From: Verrucomicrobiota bacterium
GTDB taxonomy: Bacteria > Verrucomicrobiota > Verrucomicrobiia > Verrucomicrobiales > Verrucomicrobiaceae
DNA length: 33,474 bases
Direction: 5' to 3'
NCBI GenBank assembly: GCA_026397715.1
Contig: JAPLUN010000253.1
Coordinates: forward strand, 1-33,474
Every line of letters starts with the position of its first letter. Position 1 is the stretch's first letter. The position numbers and the translations under genes were made by a program. The notes under the pieces were generated by a model. It saw only the letters and a program-made list of their open reading frames with translations. It searched no databases and had not been told where the DNA came from. Shown here one piece after another: positions 22,901-30,072 of the stretch.

Positions 22901-23175
22901 GGTGGTTCATCCGTGTCGCCGATGATTCCGCTCTCGTCACGAAGGAATATGCCCTGCCAAAAACGCAAGCCAGCATCGAAACCATCCTCAAAGACATCAG
23001 CACAGTCATTGAGGGTGACGAAACCAAGCCTGTTGCAGACGCACCTCAGCCCAGCGTGACCTTCAAAAAAGAACAGAACTCAGTTTCCGTTAAGGCCACC
23101 CGCCTGCAGCACACCTGGATCAGCGCGTATTTCCAAGGGCTGAGCAGTTCAGCGCAGTCCAGCAAAACCAAGTGA
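19957..23175 (+). CDS. BlaR1-like M56 membrane metalloprotease with secretin-like and STN-like periplasmic modules
   Basis: The 1072-residue protein begins like BlaR1/MecR1: N-terminal membrane helices (about 12-30, 42-56, 107-130), a cytoplasmic zinc protease with HELMH (206-210) and the downstream DREAACD (Glu247) ligand motif, and a last helix (about 313-330). The BlaR1 penicillin-binding sensor domain, with its SxxK, SxN and KTG motifs, is absent. Instead, residues 341-523 resemble the C-terminal secretin domain (TSYPRIVTANEKEVVIK ... TGQSCVIAGWHDGK ... PLLYIITPHVIDP). Residues 679-760 and 796-877 are two similar STN/N0-like repeats, and 914-988 is a third, more distant one. An Ala/Pro/Ser linker precedes the third. 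It follows blaI by 6 bases. Sensing of an envelope signal and cleavage of BlaI are inferred; the ligand is unlikely to be a beta-lactam in the usual way. Confidence 0.85.
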   Translation: MNTLTQIFDWLLAASLRASLLALAALLVQAAFRRHLTARMHYALWLPVLVVLLMPVFPQSRWSIEHVFQAPLQPAPSTPAAISPLMVEPAPVVFESVTPMPEPIHWQQVFLLTWLCISTGMVVFGSISFMLTLRRFKKARHPASGELLATLAQIASEMHLRYVPRVLIASSVSSPAVTGLLRPTLLLPTEFDREFTPAEARLVLKHELMHLKRGDLPLNALMCVLMALHWFNPLLWIAFFKIRADREAACDAQVLQDATRDHRIAYGHALLKVETAFSPRGLSLGFVGIFQRGAALRSRIQSIAKHRAPHPIIKALITMCIVLMTFFGVTRAQQPKPAEDVPLIAIEVKIVEFKKATDWNFDGRLTAEETQSFLPTLLSADEFAVQLRELLRNDRTNVTSYPRIVTANEKEVVIKSIVNQPSKDKDGKVVYVPIGLVCKFTPTVSGEAINLGIDITDSDLFDPATGAVISEFKGDYANARSRVYKAAQQMKTGQSCVIAGWHDGKPQNKRPLLYIITPHVIDPKMGGLPAAAPSDFAVGKSAFRPRDSMVITSMTRSAEMLTVGVDYELGSADEATAALNITSTTTNDKSSAFDARQQVVVNRGRGRFVLHLPTPSQGLPHITFYDTLTHKPFGGIYFGTEAEAAKSRALDLSYMTSSAQTKAAASTDFIKTKLNEIIIPSVQFQGASVEEAIEYLRLKSREISPDPAAPGVSIIYRQGNPPSKAAISMDLKDVPLGEALRYVAELASLKMIIQPYAVLIVPADDSVFAKSAAAPPVLDPFDKPTEIVNAAPGSKIIIPSIEFRDATLTECIDFIRIKCRELDPDKKGANIIVKPGGDESARITLSLKNVPVVEALRYSAELANHKLTSDAQSFFITPVSAEAPATKDQASSPAAPPSTSAAEAKAAELRKARPQQYDFAKANLGDVLRFLATDAGINFISLPDDSPINQKLMTFSINSSPFEVLETLCRANGLVLALDQNRWFIRVADDSALVTKEYALPKTQASIETILKDISTVIEGDETKPVADAPQPSVTFKKEQNSVSVKATRLQHTWISAYFQGLSSSAQSSKTK
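21991..22236 (+). repeat. STN-like protein repeat A within the M56 protease gene
   Basis: This stretch encodes residues 679-760, from IIIPSVQFQGASVEEAIEYL to MIIQPYAVLIVP. It shares the pattern IIIPS-(V/I)-x-F-x-x-A-(S/T)-(V/L)-x-E, (S/K)-x-x-x-(I/L)-(S/D)-P-D, and L-K-(D/N)-V-P-x-x-E-A-L-R-Y with the repeat at 22342-22587. Secretin/TonB short N-terminal type fold inferred. Confidence 0.75.
22342..22587 (+). repeat. STN-like protein repeat B within the M56 protease gene
   Basis: This stretch encodes residues 796-877, from IIIPSIEFRDATLTECIDFI to AQSFFITP. It aligns along its length with the repeat at 21991-22236 (period 117 codons) without obvious nucleotide identity, so the duplication is old or under protein-level selection. 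Confidence 0.75.
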
Positions 23176-23196
23176 TCCCCGGTTGAACTTGGCTCA

Positions 23197-23529
23197 ATGC
23201 TCGCTCTGGGTGCCCCGCTCATGGCATCCACACCCGACCTCGATCTCACCCAGCGCCTGCGCGAAAACGCCTGGATTGGCGATGCCGTTCTCGAACTCTA
23301 CGTCCGCAGCCTCATCCTGAAGCAGCAGGGCAAGGTGGATGCCGAGATGAAAACGCGCTTCACCTGTAATCAGTTCCTTTCCTGCACCGGCAACCCCACC
23401 GCCGTCGAGGCCGACATCGGCGTCATCTATCAGCGCGAAGGGCTGGAACCCGCTTTCGCATGGATTCGCGAAACTCTGGAACCGCTCTTCCTCAAACAGG
23501 AAGCGAAACGCAAGCGCACCGGTAAATAA
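23197..23529 (+). CDS. Small RNase III-like domain protein (Mini-III type)
   Basis: The 110-residue protein consists of one RNase III-like helical domain with no double-stranded-RNA-binding domain. ENAWIGDAVLELYVRSLIL corresponds to the RNase III signature (E-x-x-E-F-L-G-D-A-V-L) and VEADIGVIYQREGLEPAFAWI to the second catalytic segment (FEALIGAIYLD), so Asp and Glu metal ligands are probably kept. Mini-III enzymes in Firmicutes mature 23S rRNA; whether this one does is unknown. It starts 21 bases after the M56 protease gene. Translation could start at 23197 or, more in line with the conserved domain, at ATG 23221; neither has a clear Shine-Dalgarno sequence. It converges on the next gene with no gap. 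Confidence 0.68.
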   Translation: MLALGAPLMASTPDLDLTQRLRENAWIGDAVLELYVRSLILKQQGKVDAEMKTRFTCNQFLSCTGNPTAVEADIGVIYQREGLEPAFAWIRETLEPLFLKQEAKRKRTGK

Positions 23530-24951
23530 CTATACCCGCTGCCCCAGCGCCTTCAGCTTGGCCTCGGCTTCGCTCCAAGGAATGTCATGCGGCAGGCGCT
23601 TTGTCGTCGCAGCCAGCGCCGCAGTCACGCCAGCAGCTTCGCCCATCGCCACGGAATTTCCTGTCACGCGATAGCTCGCATGCGCAATGAAATCACCGCT
23701 GATGTTGCGCCCGGCCATCATCAGGCCGTCCACGTCTTTCGCTATCAAGGCCCGCAATGGAATGTCATACGGCTTCACCTTGATGCCCGCATTGCTGTAG
23801 GCCGACTTCTTGTTCATGTCCGCGCTCAGCGCGTGAATGTCCACACTGAAGGTGGGCCGCACCACAGCATCATCATAGCGCGCACCTGCGATCACATCCT
23901 CCTTGCTCACCGTGTAGCGCCCCGCAATGCGCCGCCCGTCGCGCACACCTATCTGCTCTGCCGTCGCGGCGATTTGCAACCCCTCCCATGGTCCGCCGAG
24001 CTTGCGCAGGCCGTTCACGATCTTGTTCATCTCCGCCCGCGCATGCACAGTGGCCTCGGTGATCTTCGCCGCATCAAAACACGGCACACCGTATTGGTGG
24101 TTCATCATCACCAGCAGCAGATTGTCCCGCACCTGCCAGAGCGTCGGTTTCGCATACGAGGGGAAATGATCGGTGCGTTTGATCTCAGCAAGGAACGCGT
24201 CTTTCGAAAGGCCATCGGCCTTCGTCGGGTCTGACTTGTGAATGAAGGCTGCCAGTGCCGCAGCATCTTTGCACACCAGCAATGCATTGAGTGACATCGG
24301 CTGGCAGGGACACGAATCTGCCTCGCCATACTCAAAAGCGCAGCCCGCCAATGCTCCGAGATCGCCATCGCCTGTCGTGTCGATGAACACAGGAGCTTTC
24401 CACGCCTGCCGTCCTGACTTCGACTCAGTCACAATCGTAGTAAGCCTCTTCCCTTCGCGATATGCTGCACAGACCCGCGTATGGAGCTGGAACTTGATGC
24501 CTGCTTCCACAAACATTTCCTCCAGCAGCAGTTTCATGCCCTCCGGCTCATAGACCACGCTTCCCTTGCTCGTGCCACGGCGAATGTCGCGTTCATCCAA
24601 TCGCTTCAGCAGTTCTTGGTTGAAGCCGGGCTTGTCGAAATCCAGCAGATACCCCAGCAGACCAGCCGTCCACACGCCACCGAGGCAGCCCCGCCACTCA
24701 AACACCCGCACCTTGGCACCCGCTCGCGCCGCAGTGATCGCCGCAGCAATTCCCGCCGGTCCCGCACCGCAGACAATGACATCCGCATCTTCCGCCAGCG
24801 GCAGATCCTGCGCAGGCTCATGAAACTGCCCTGCGATGGCCTTCTCCACCTCTGCCGCATTCATGACTTCTGGGGTGACAAGCGCACCGGAGAAAGCGGC
24901 GGCCAGGAAGGAGCGGCGTTTGAGATCAGGGGAAGGGCTGGGAGTACTCAT
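23530..24951 (-). CDS. Exported FAD-dependent oxidoreductase (FAD_oxidored family)
   Basis: The 473-residue protein opens with a Tat-type signal (DLKRRSFLAAAFSGA, twin Arg at 12-13), as expected for a cofactor-bearing exported enzyme. The dinucleotide-binding motif ADVIVCGAGPAGIAAAITAARAG follows (Rossmann, about residues 56-80), then GCLGGVWTAGLLGYLLDF and the C-terminal GLMMAGRNISGDFIAHASYR region with a final cofactor-contacting helix (VAMGEAAGVTAALA). The start at 24951 is chosen for the Tat signal; the frame is open to 25002 and would overlap the upstream gene. It follows the CehA/McbA-like hydrolase gene by 40 bases on the same strand. Substrate unknown; sugar or organic-acid dehydrogenation is plausible for such Verrucomicrobia/Planctomycete proteins. 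Confidence 0.82.
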   Translation of the reverse strand: MSTPSPSPDLKRRSFLAAAFSGALVTPEVMNAAEVEKAIAGQFHEPAQDLPLAEDADVIVCGAGPAGIAAAITAARAGAKVRVFEWRGCLGGVWTAGLLGYLLDFDKPGFNQELLKRLDERDIRRGTSKGSVVYEPEGMKLLLEEMFVEAGIKFQLHTRVCAAYREGKRLTTIVTESKSGRQAWKAPVFIDTTGDGDLGALAGCAFEYGEADSCPCQPMSLNALLVCKDAAALAAFIHKSDPTKADGLSKDAFLAEIKRTDHFPSYAKPTLWQVRDNLLLVMMNHQYGVPCFDAAKITEATVHARAEMNKIVNGLRKLGGPWEGLQIAATAEQIGVRDGRRIAGRYTVSKEDVIAGARYDDAVVRPTFSVDIHALSADMNKKSAYSNAGIKVKPYDIPLRALIAKDVDGLMMAGRNISGDFIAHASYRVTGNSVAMGEAAGVTAALAATTKRLPHDIPWSEAEAKLKALGQRV

Positions 24952-24991
24952 GATGGTATAGAAGTCAGATGAAAGGCGGATTTGGACAAGA

Positions 24992-26926
24992 TCATTGTTC
25001 ACTTTTGACCATCAGCGACTCCACCTGTACAGCCACAGCCTCATCGCAACGCTTCAAGGCATCCTGCAATTTCACGCCATCTCCCCCGCTTTCCTGGATC
25101 AATCGCCGGGCGATGGCAACCGCCGGCTCAAAACGGCCGTCACCATCCGCATCAAGCCAGACGGGATTCGTGGAGCCCACCACACGCGCCACGAAGGTCT
25201 TGCTGCTTGGCTGGTAGGGGCGCGGAGTCTCCCAGAACGGCTCGGTGACACCCGGCCCCGTCGCGATCACCACCAGATGCACATCATGCGCCGGTTTCGG
25301 CAGCTGCCAGACGATTCGCGCCTTTTCACCCGCACGATGGCCATCCTCGATCTTCTGCTCACGAATCAGAATGCCGTTCGCAAACAGTTCGATGCGATCC
25401 GCCTGCGTCCACGCCGGCCCAAAGACAACGGCCTCAACCTTGATGCTGTCCTTCAGGCCCGTAGCCAGATCCCCGACCCTGAACTTGTCATCCACCTTCA
25501 AAGTCGTCAGCAGGCCCAGGCTCACCAGCAGCCGCCCTTCCTTGTAGCTGCGCCAGACTTCGTCGAGATCGAGGTTCGTCGGATCCGCATCTTTCGCAGC
25601 CACATACGTGCGCCCCTGCCCCAGAATGAATCGGTTCACATCATGACTGTCGCTCGACGCCACCGCCGCGATGCGGTGTCCGCGATTCAACAAAGCAAAC
25701 CAGTCCCGATACAGCAGATGAATGTCCGACTGCATTGCCGCCGAGGTGATCACCTCCATCGCATCAATGTCCAGCGCGTCAGCCTGCCGATGCCTGCCCG
25801 TCTTCGGATTGAACTGCATGCCGCCTAACGGAATGAAACCGCTGTGCAGATCACGTGGATGATTCAGCGTGATCACCTTCACTCCCGGCGTCGCACGGAT
25901 CTCTGGCAGCAGCTTCGCCCAGTCCTCCTGCTGGTGATTCACCACGCGCGCTCCCGGTTCAATCGGGAACGCATTAAAGTGCCCATGCTTAGTCGTCACC
26001 TCGTTGCCGATCACCGGCGTGAAGCGCTCCGCCACGCCCATGCTCGCCGCGCTGGGAGCATAATCCGTGTGGTGGTTGTGATCTGTGGCTATCGCCAGTT
26101 CGATCCCCTCCCCCGCAATCGTCAGCATGCGTTCCTCGATCTTCGCATCGCCATGCCCGCTGTGAGTCAGCGTGTGAATGTGGCTGTCTACCGCGATCCA
26201 ACCCACCGTCGGAACCTCTCGCTTTAGTTTCAGCGCCACCTGCTTTGTATCGCCCTCACGCAGCGAAATCATGGAACGTTCTACACTCCATTCAAAACCT
26301 CGTCCCACATGCAGGATGTAGTCGCCCGGCGGCAGCGACAGCATGGCCTTGCCATTCCGCGTATAAACCACGCCAATCCGCACCGCCACCGCGCCCGCAG
26401 GTTCCGCGCGCAGCGGCTGCAAGGTTCCATCCATTCGTGTCAATGTCAGCCGACACGGCAATCCACTGCCCGTTTCACCATCCGTCACTGTCACATCCAC
26501 CTGCGAACCATTCATCACCTCCGTCATCGGCTTCGCAGCAATGAACACCGGCCCCACCTCGATGTCGTCCAGACTCGGCGGTGCTTCGATAGACAGAATA
26601 TTCTCCCCATCAAGCAAAGCCCCTGCCGGGATCGTCAGCAGACTCTCCATCGCCGTTTCCGCCGTCACCAGCGTGCCCAGCTTGCGCCCGTTCAGCAGCA
26701 CCGGCCATGTCAGTTTCACATCTCGCTGCCACAGCCGCAGCGTCTGCTCCGTGGCATTCGCCTTCGCCTCAAACCGCCTTTCCAGCCGCTCCGCATCGAC
26801 AGAGCGATCCTTGAACGCCTCCCACTCAAACTGCCCCGTCTTTCCGAGGTGCAGCCGCCTGGCTTCCACCGTCAAATCATCCGCCATCAAAGTCAGAGCG
26901 GGCAGGCAAACCAAAATCCATTTCAT
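24992..26926 (-). CDS. Secreted CehA/McbA-family metallohydrolase (PHP domain)
   Basis: The 644-residue protein has a signal peptide (MKWILVCLPALTLMA), an N-terminal beta-rich region of about 240 residues, a PHP-type metal-hydrolase domain and a C-terminal beta region. Metal motifs are DSHIHTLTHSGHGD, AIATDHNHHTDYA, LNHPRDLHSG and AVASSDSHD, matching CehA/McbA esterases and carbamate hydrolases. Near the C-terminus a loop DADGDGRFEPAVAI has the calcium-binding D-x-D-x-D-G pattern of EF-hand/dockerin loops. ATG 26926 is preferred over 26941 because it starts the signal directly. The gene is transcribed with the FAD oxidoreductase downstream and diverges from the CBM9-like gene with 77 bases between. 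Natural substrate unknown. Confidence 0.82.
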   Translation of the reverse strand: MKWILVCLPALTLMADDLTVEARRLHLGKTGQFEWEAFKDRSVDAERLERRFEAKANATEQTLRLWQRDVKLTWPVLLNGRKLGTLVTAETAMESLLTIPAGALLDGENILSIEAPPSLDDIEVGPVFIAAKPMTEVMNGSQVDVTVTDGETGSGLPCRLTLTRMDGTLQPLRAEPAGAVAVRIGVVYTRNGKAMLSLPPGDYILHVGRGFEWSVERSMISLREGDTKQVALKLKREVPTVGWIAVDSHIHTLTHSGHGDAKIEERMLTIAGEGIELAIATDHNHHTDYAPSAASMGVAERFTPVIGNEVTTKHGHFNAFPIEPGARVVNHQQEDWAKLLPEIRATPGVKVITLNHPRDLHSGFIPLGGMQFNPKTGRHRQADALDIDAMEVITSAAMQSDIHLLYRDWFALLNRGHRIAAVASSDSHDVNRFILGQGRTYVAAKDADPTNLDLDEVWRSYKEGRLLVSLGLLTTLKVDDKFRVGDLATGLKDSIKVEAVVFGPAWTQADRIELFANGILIREQKIEDGHRAGEKARIVWQLPKPAHDVHLVVIATGPGVTEPFWETPRPYQPSSKTFVARVVGSTNPVWLDADGDGRFEPAVAIARRLIQESGGDGVKLQDALKRCDEAVAVQVESLMVKSEQ

Positions 26927-27003
26927 CCAGCAGCAACGCACTCACCTGATGACAACTATCCACCTGCGGTTGAATTGACGCCTGGCCTTGCCAAAGCTGT
27001 CTC

Positions 27004-27615
27004 ATGAAACGCTACCCAGTCCGCCACACTTCCGCCCCCCCCTTGGATTGGTCTGTGGCCGAGCCTTTGACCGACTTCACCTTTCCATGGGAGGCACGCA
27101 CCGCCCCACTCACCGAATTCCGTGCCCTGTGGGATGAAACCCATCTCCATTTCCACTTCGACTGCATCGATGACGATCTCGTGCTGCCCGATGGCCCCAC
27201 CGCCAAAGACCGCGTGCTGGTCTCCGACCGCGTCGAAATCTTCCTCGCCCCCGATCTGAGCCTGAAGCCCTACTACTGCCTCGAAATGTCCCCTCGTGGC
27301 GACGTGCTGGCCTACGCGGCGAATTTCTACCGTGAAATGAACTGGGACTGGCAGTCCGACGGCCTGCAACTCACCGCCCACATCGAGGCCAATCGCTACA
27401 CCGTCACCGGCAGCCTGCCGCTCGATACGTTGCGTGCTTTGAAGGTGCTCAAACCCGGTTCATCTGAATTCATCGCCGGCCTCTACCGCGCCGAGTTTCA
27501 TCACCGACCCGATGGCACGGTTCACTCCGGCTGGATGCCTTGGGTCAATCCGCAGACAAAACGCCCGGACTTTCATGTGCCCGCTTCCTTCGGCGTGCTC
27601 GAACTCGTGCAATGA
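27004..27615 (+). CDS. CBM9-like carbohydrate-binding domain protein
   Basis: The 203-residue protein is a single beta-sandwich domain of the family 9 carbohydrate-binding type: WEARTAPLTEFRALWDETHLHFHFDCIDDD is the opening strand set, and DRVEIFLAPDLS with YYCLEMSPRGDVLAY and GSLPLDTL complete the fold. Unlike its neighbours it lacks a signal peptide, so it is either cytoplasmic or exported by another route. No catalytic residues are evident. It is divergent from the CehA/McbA-like gene and converges on the SGNH-like gene with no gap. Sugar binding is the family inference. Confidence 0.75.
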   Translation: MKRYPVRHTSAPPLDWSVAEPLTDFTFPWEARTAPLTEFRALWDETHLHFHFDCIDDDLVLPDGPTAKDRVLVSDRVEIFLAPDLSLKPYYCLEMSPRGDVLAYAANFYREMNWDWQSDGLQLTAHIEANRYTVTGSLPLDTLRALKVLKPGSSEFIAGLYRAEFHHRPDGTVHSGWMPWVNPQTKRPDFHVPASFGVLELVQ

Positions 27616-28506
27616 TCACGTCACTCCTGCCGGTGGATACTTCGACACCGTATCCCATGCGATTTTTTGAAGTATAGCATGCTGCTCCGCATTGACGCTG
27701 CGCTCAGGAGCGTTGTGTCCCACAGGGCTGATTCGATAGATCGCGGCAAAGTTGCAATAGGCCGCCAGCGCCATGATGTGGCCCTGACCATGTCCAATGG
27801 GATCGCGGAAAAACGCAGATTGCTTGGTGATTCCAGGAAACTTACCTGCCACCACCATGGCGCGAAGTTTCACCACCGCATCGCCCACGGGAACGATATA
27901 AACGCATGGCTTGCCGTGTTGCTGGTTGAGTCCGGCGACTTGCGCTTCGAGCTGCGTGCGCCAGCCATCGACGGCAGCTTGCAGATCCTCAATTTTCGCA
28001 TTGTCACGCTGGGCATTGTCCTTGATGCGCCGGTCCGGCTGACTGGGTGCTGGTGCAGGCAGGTCAAAGGGATACCAGGAAGCCTGCAAAAGGAAGCGCA
28101 TGTTCGCATTGTGCTCCAAACCAAGTTTCACGAAATTCGTGATTCCCTCATCTGGGATGAGCAGGTGCGGTGCCATTGTGAAGACATCGACATCGCCGCG
28201 AATGAGCGCCTGCTTCGCCGTGTTCTTCTCATCCGGCACCTGCCAGTGCTGGATGACTTTGGAACCACCGATGCCCTGCTGCCCCACAAGCTTGTGGCCT
28301 TGAATGTCCGTGGTCTTGATCATTGCTTCAATCATCCCCGGCACAAACATGTGAAAGCTGTGCCCCGTGTAAAAGATCCGTTGCCCGGGAACGGCGGCAG
28401 CGGCGAAGACACTGGCACAAGACAGTGAAACAAGCAGACAGGCGGCGAGGAACCGGGTGATGAACTGATGGCGGAGCAAGTGCATGGTGATCTTCAGCTT
28501 ACGCAT
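27616..28506 (-). CDS. Secreted SGNH-hydrolase-like protein
   Basis: The 296-residue protein has a signal peptide (HLLRHQFITRFLAACLLVSLSCASVFA, in the first 35 residues; Met8 at 28485 is an alternative start). The first strand-loop FYTGHSFHMFVPGMIEAM corresponds to the SGNH block I with GHSF in place of GDSL, QQGIGGSKVIQHW to block II, and FRDPIGHGQGHIMALAAYCNFAAIY to block V with the Asp-x-x-x-His pair. This suggests an esterase or acetyl-hydrolase fold, possibly with altered chemistry. It is 54 bases downstream of the phosphoesterase gene on the same strand and probably co-transcribed. Family call is by eye. Confidence 0.6.
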   Translation of the reverse strand: MRKLKITMHLLRHQFITRFLAACLLVSLSCASVFAAAAVPGQRIFYTGHSFHMFVPGMIEAMIKTTDIQGHKLVGQQGIGGSKVIQHWQVPDEKNTAKQALIRGDVDVFTMAPHLLIPDEGITNFVKLGLEHNANMRFLLQASWYPFDLPAPAPSQPDRRIKDNAQRDNAKIEDLQAAVDGWRTQLEAQVAGLNQQHGKPCVYIVPVGDAVVKLRAMVVAGKFPGITKQSAFFRDPIGHGQGHIMALAAYCNFAAIYRISPVGHNAPERSVNAEQHAILQKIAWDTVSKYPPAGVT

Positions 28507-28560
28507 TCCCCAGAGAATTCTTTGCTTTGATTACCATTCCACCTGCCCAACGTGCCTCGG

Positions 28561-30015
28561 CTACTTTCTCCGGAGAGTGTAACTGTGCACCACATTCGCA
28601 TTGGGCATGTCGTCCCGCGTCACACCAGGCACAATGGAACGCACATAATCCACCTTTGCCTCATTCGACCCGACCGTCACACGCACATGCCCCGAGCTGC
28701 CGAGGATGGTGCCCGTGTAACCGTATTCCTCCGCGCTGCGTGTCCCACCGCTCGGGTGGCCGGGCTGTGGAACTTCCTGATAGATGATGCCGTCGAGTTC
28801 TTCCTTTGCGAAGAGATGATCATGGCCATGGAAGACAATGCTGACACCGTTTTTGACGAATAGCTGATGAATCGGCAGCTCCCAGCCGGGGCGGTGTTGT
28901 TTAAAGCCGTCGCTGCCATCCACGTTTTTGCCACCCCACTCCATGAAGGGAGCAGGCTTCACAGCACCTCTCACATCCTTGCCAAGACCACCGACGAGAT
29001 GGTGCAGGAATACAAATTTGAAAGGAGCCTTGCTCGCCTCAAGCGTCTTCGTGAGCCAGCGATACTGCGCCTCGCCGAGCGTCATGCTCCAGTTGTCTTC
29101 GTTTTTGCGATCACGCGTGAACCAAAACGGATCAAGCACGACAAACAGCGCACTGCCCCACTCAAAAGCATAATAATCCTCCAGCATGCCAGCCCCCTCC
29201 TCTGGCTTGGCATTGCCCGAGTAGATGCCTCCGGGCTCGGGATTCGGAAAATACTTTTTCCGCATGCCAATGGACCACAGCGGCATGGAGTTCGGCTGGC
29301 CGATCAGTCGAGAACCTTGCTCACCATCATGATTGCCCAACGCGAGCAGGATCGGCACGCTGTGCGCAATACGACCCATGTAAAAGCGCTGGGCCTTATA
29401 CTGCGACTCGGCACGCGTGTAGAAGCTGCCAAACTTGTCGACCATCGTCGTATCGCCGAGGTCGATCATGAAATCGGGTTTGTCCGCAAGCATGTTGGCC
29501 AGCGTCTGCTGATACACCCGCACGTCCGTGCTGACATCCAGATGTGAATCCGCCTGCGTGGTGAAGGTGAAGCTGGATGTCGGCGCACGCTGTGTGTGGA
29601 AGCTGCGCACTTCATCTCGAACAGCTTCCCCGCCCCCGACGCGATAGGTCAGCTGATATGAATAACCCGTGTCAGGTTTCAACTGGCCCAGCAGGATCGT
29701 CTGCGGCTCACCGGCGCTAAGTTTGACGACACCTGAGCGCTGTGTCAGCGTTGTCGCACTCGTGCCGTAGGAAACAAAGGCATCCATGTCCTGCCACGCA
29801 ATCACGCTCAGCGTCACCGAATCAGCACCGGGCCGGCAAAGCCAGACATTGAAGAGATATTGCGGTACCACGGCAGGTTCCACCTGCCCGCCAGGTCCAG
29901 CCCCCTTGCCTTTGCCACGATCATCCTTGGCAGGTTTCGTTTCATTTTGGCCAAACGCCATCACTGCCATGACAGCGAACATGGCCAGGGCGCAAAGGAT
30001 GGAGAGATGCTTCAT
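28561..30015 (-). CDS. Secreted metallophosphoesterase with N-terminal fibronectin-III/purple-acid-phosphatase-like domain
   Basis: The 484-residue protein starts with a signal peptide (MKHLSILCALAMFAVMAVMAFG), then a Lys/Gly/Pro-rich linker and a beta-sandwich domain (about 50-145) like the one in purple acid phosphatases. The catalytic domain shows all metal motifs: QADSHLD, DLGDTTMVD, LALGNHDGE, FLHHLVGG and FHGHDHLFAKEE. It should hydrolyse phosphate esters in the periplasm or outside. The second ATG of MSMKH (30015) best fits the signal peptide. It lies 57 bases after truD on the same strand, so it may be part of the lactate-dehydrogenase/truD transcript, and is followed by the SGNH-like gene. 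Confidence 0.85.
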   Translation of the reverse strand: MKHLSILCALAMFAVMAVMAFGQNETKPAKDDRGKGKGAGPGGQVEPAVVPQYLFNVWLCRPGADSVTLSVIAWQDMDAFVSYGTSATTLTQRSGVVKLSAGEPQTILLGQLKPDTGYSYQLTYRVGGGEAVRDEVRSFHTQRAPTSSFTFTTQADSHLDVSTDVRVYQQTLANMLADKPDFMIDLGDTTMVDKFGSFYTRAESQYKAQRFYMGRIAHSVPILLALGNHDGEQGSRLIGQPNSMPLWSIGMRKKYFPNPEPGGIYSGNAKPEEGAGMLEDYYAFEWGSALFVVLDPFWFTRDRKNEDNWSMTLGEAQYRWLTKTLEASKAPFKFVFLHHLVGGLGKDVRGAVKPAPFMEWGGKNVDGSDGFKQHRPGWELPIHQLFVKNGVSIVFHGHDHLFAKEELDGIIYQEVPQPGHPSGGTRSAEEYGYTGTILGSSGHVRVTVGSNEAKVDYVRSIVPGVTRDDMPNANVVHSYTLRRK

Positions 30016-30072
30016 GCTCATCCATGATAGCCCCCAATGTCAAAACGGCATCAGACGACGACGCCAAAATTG

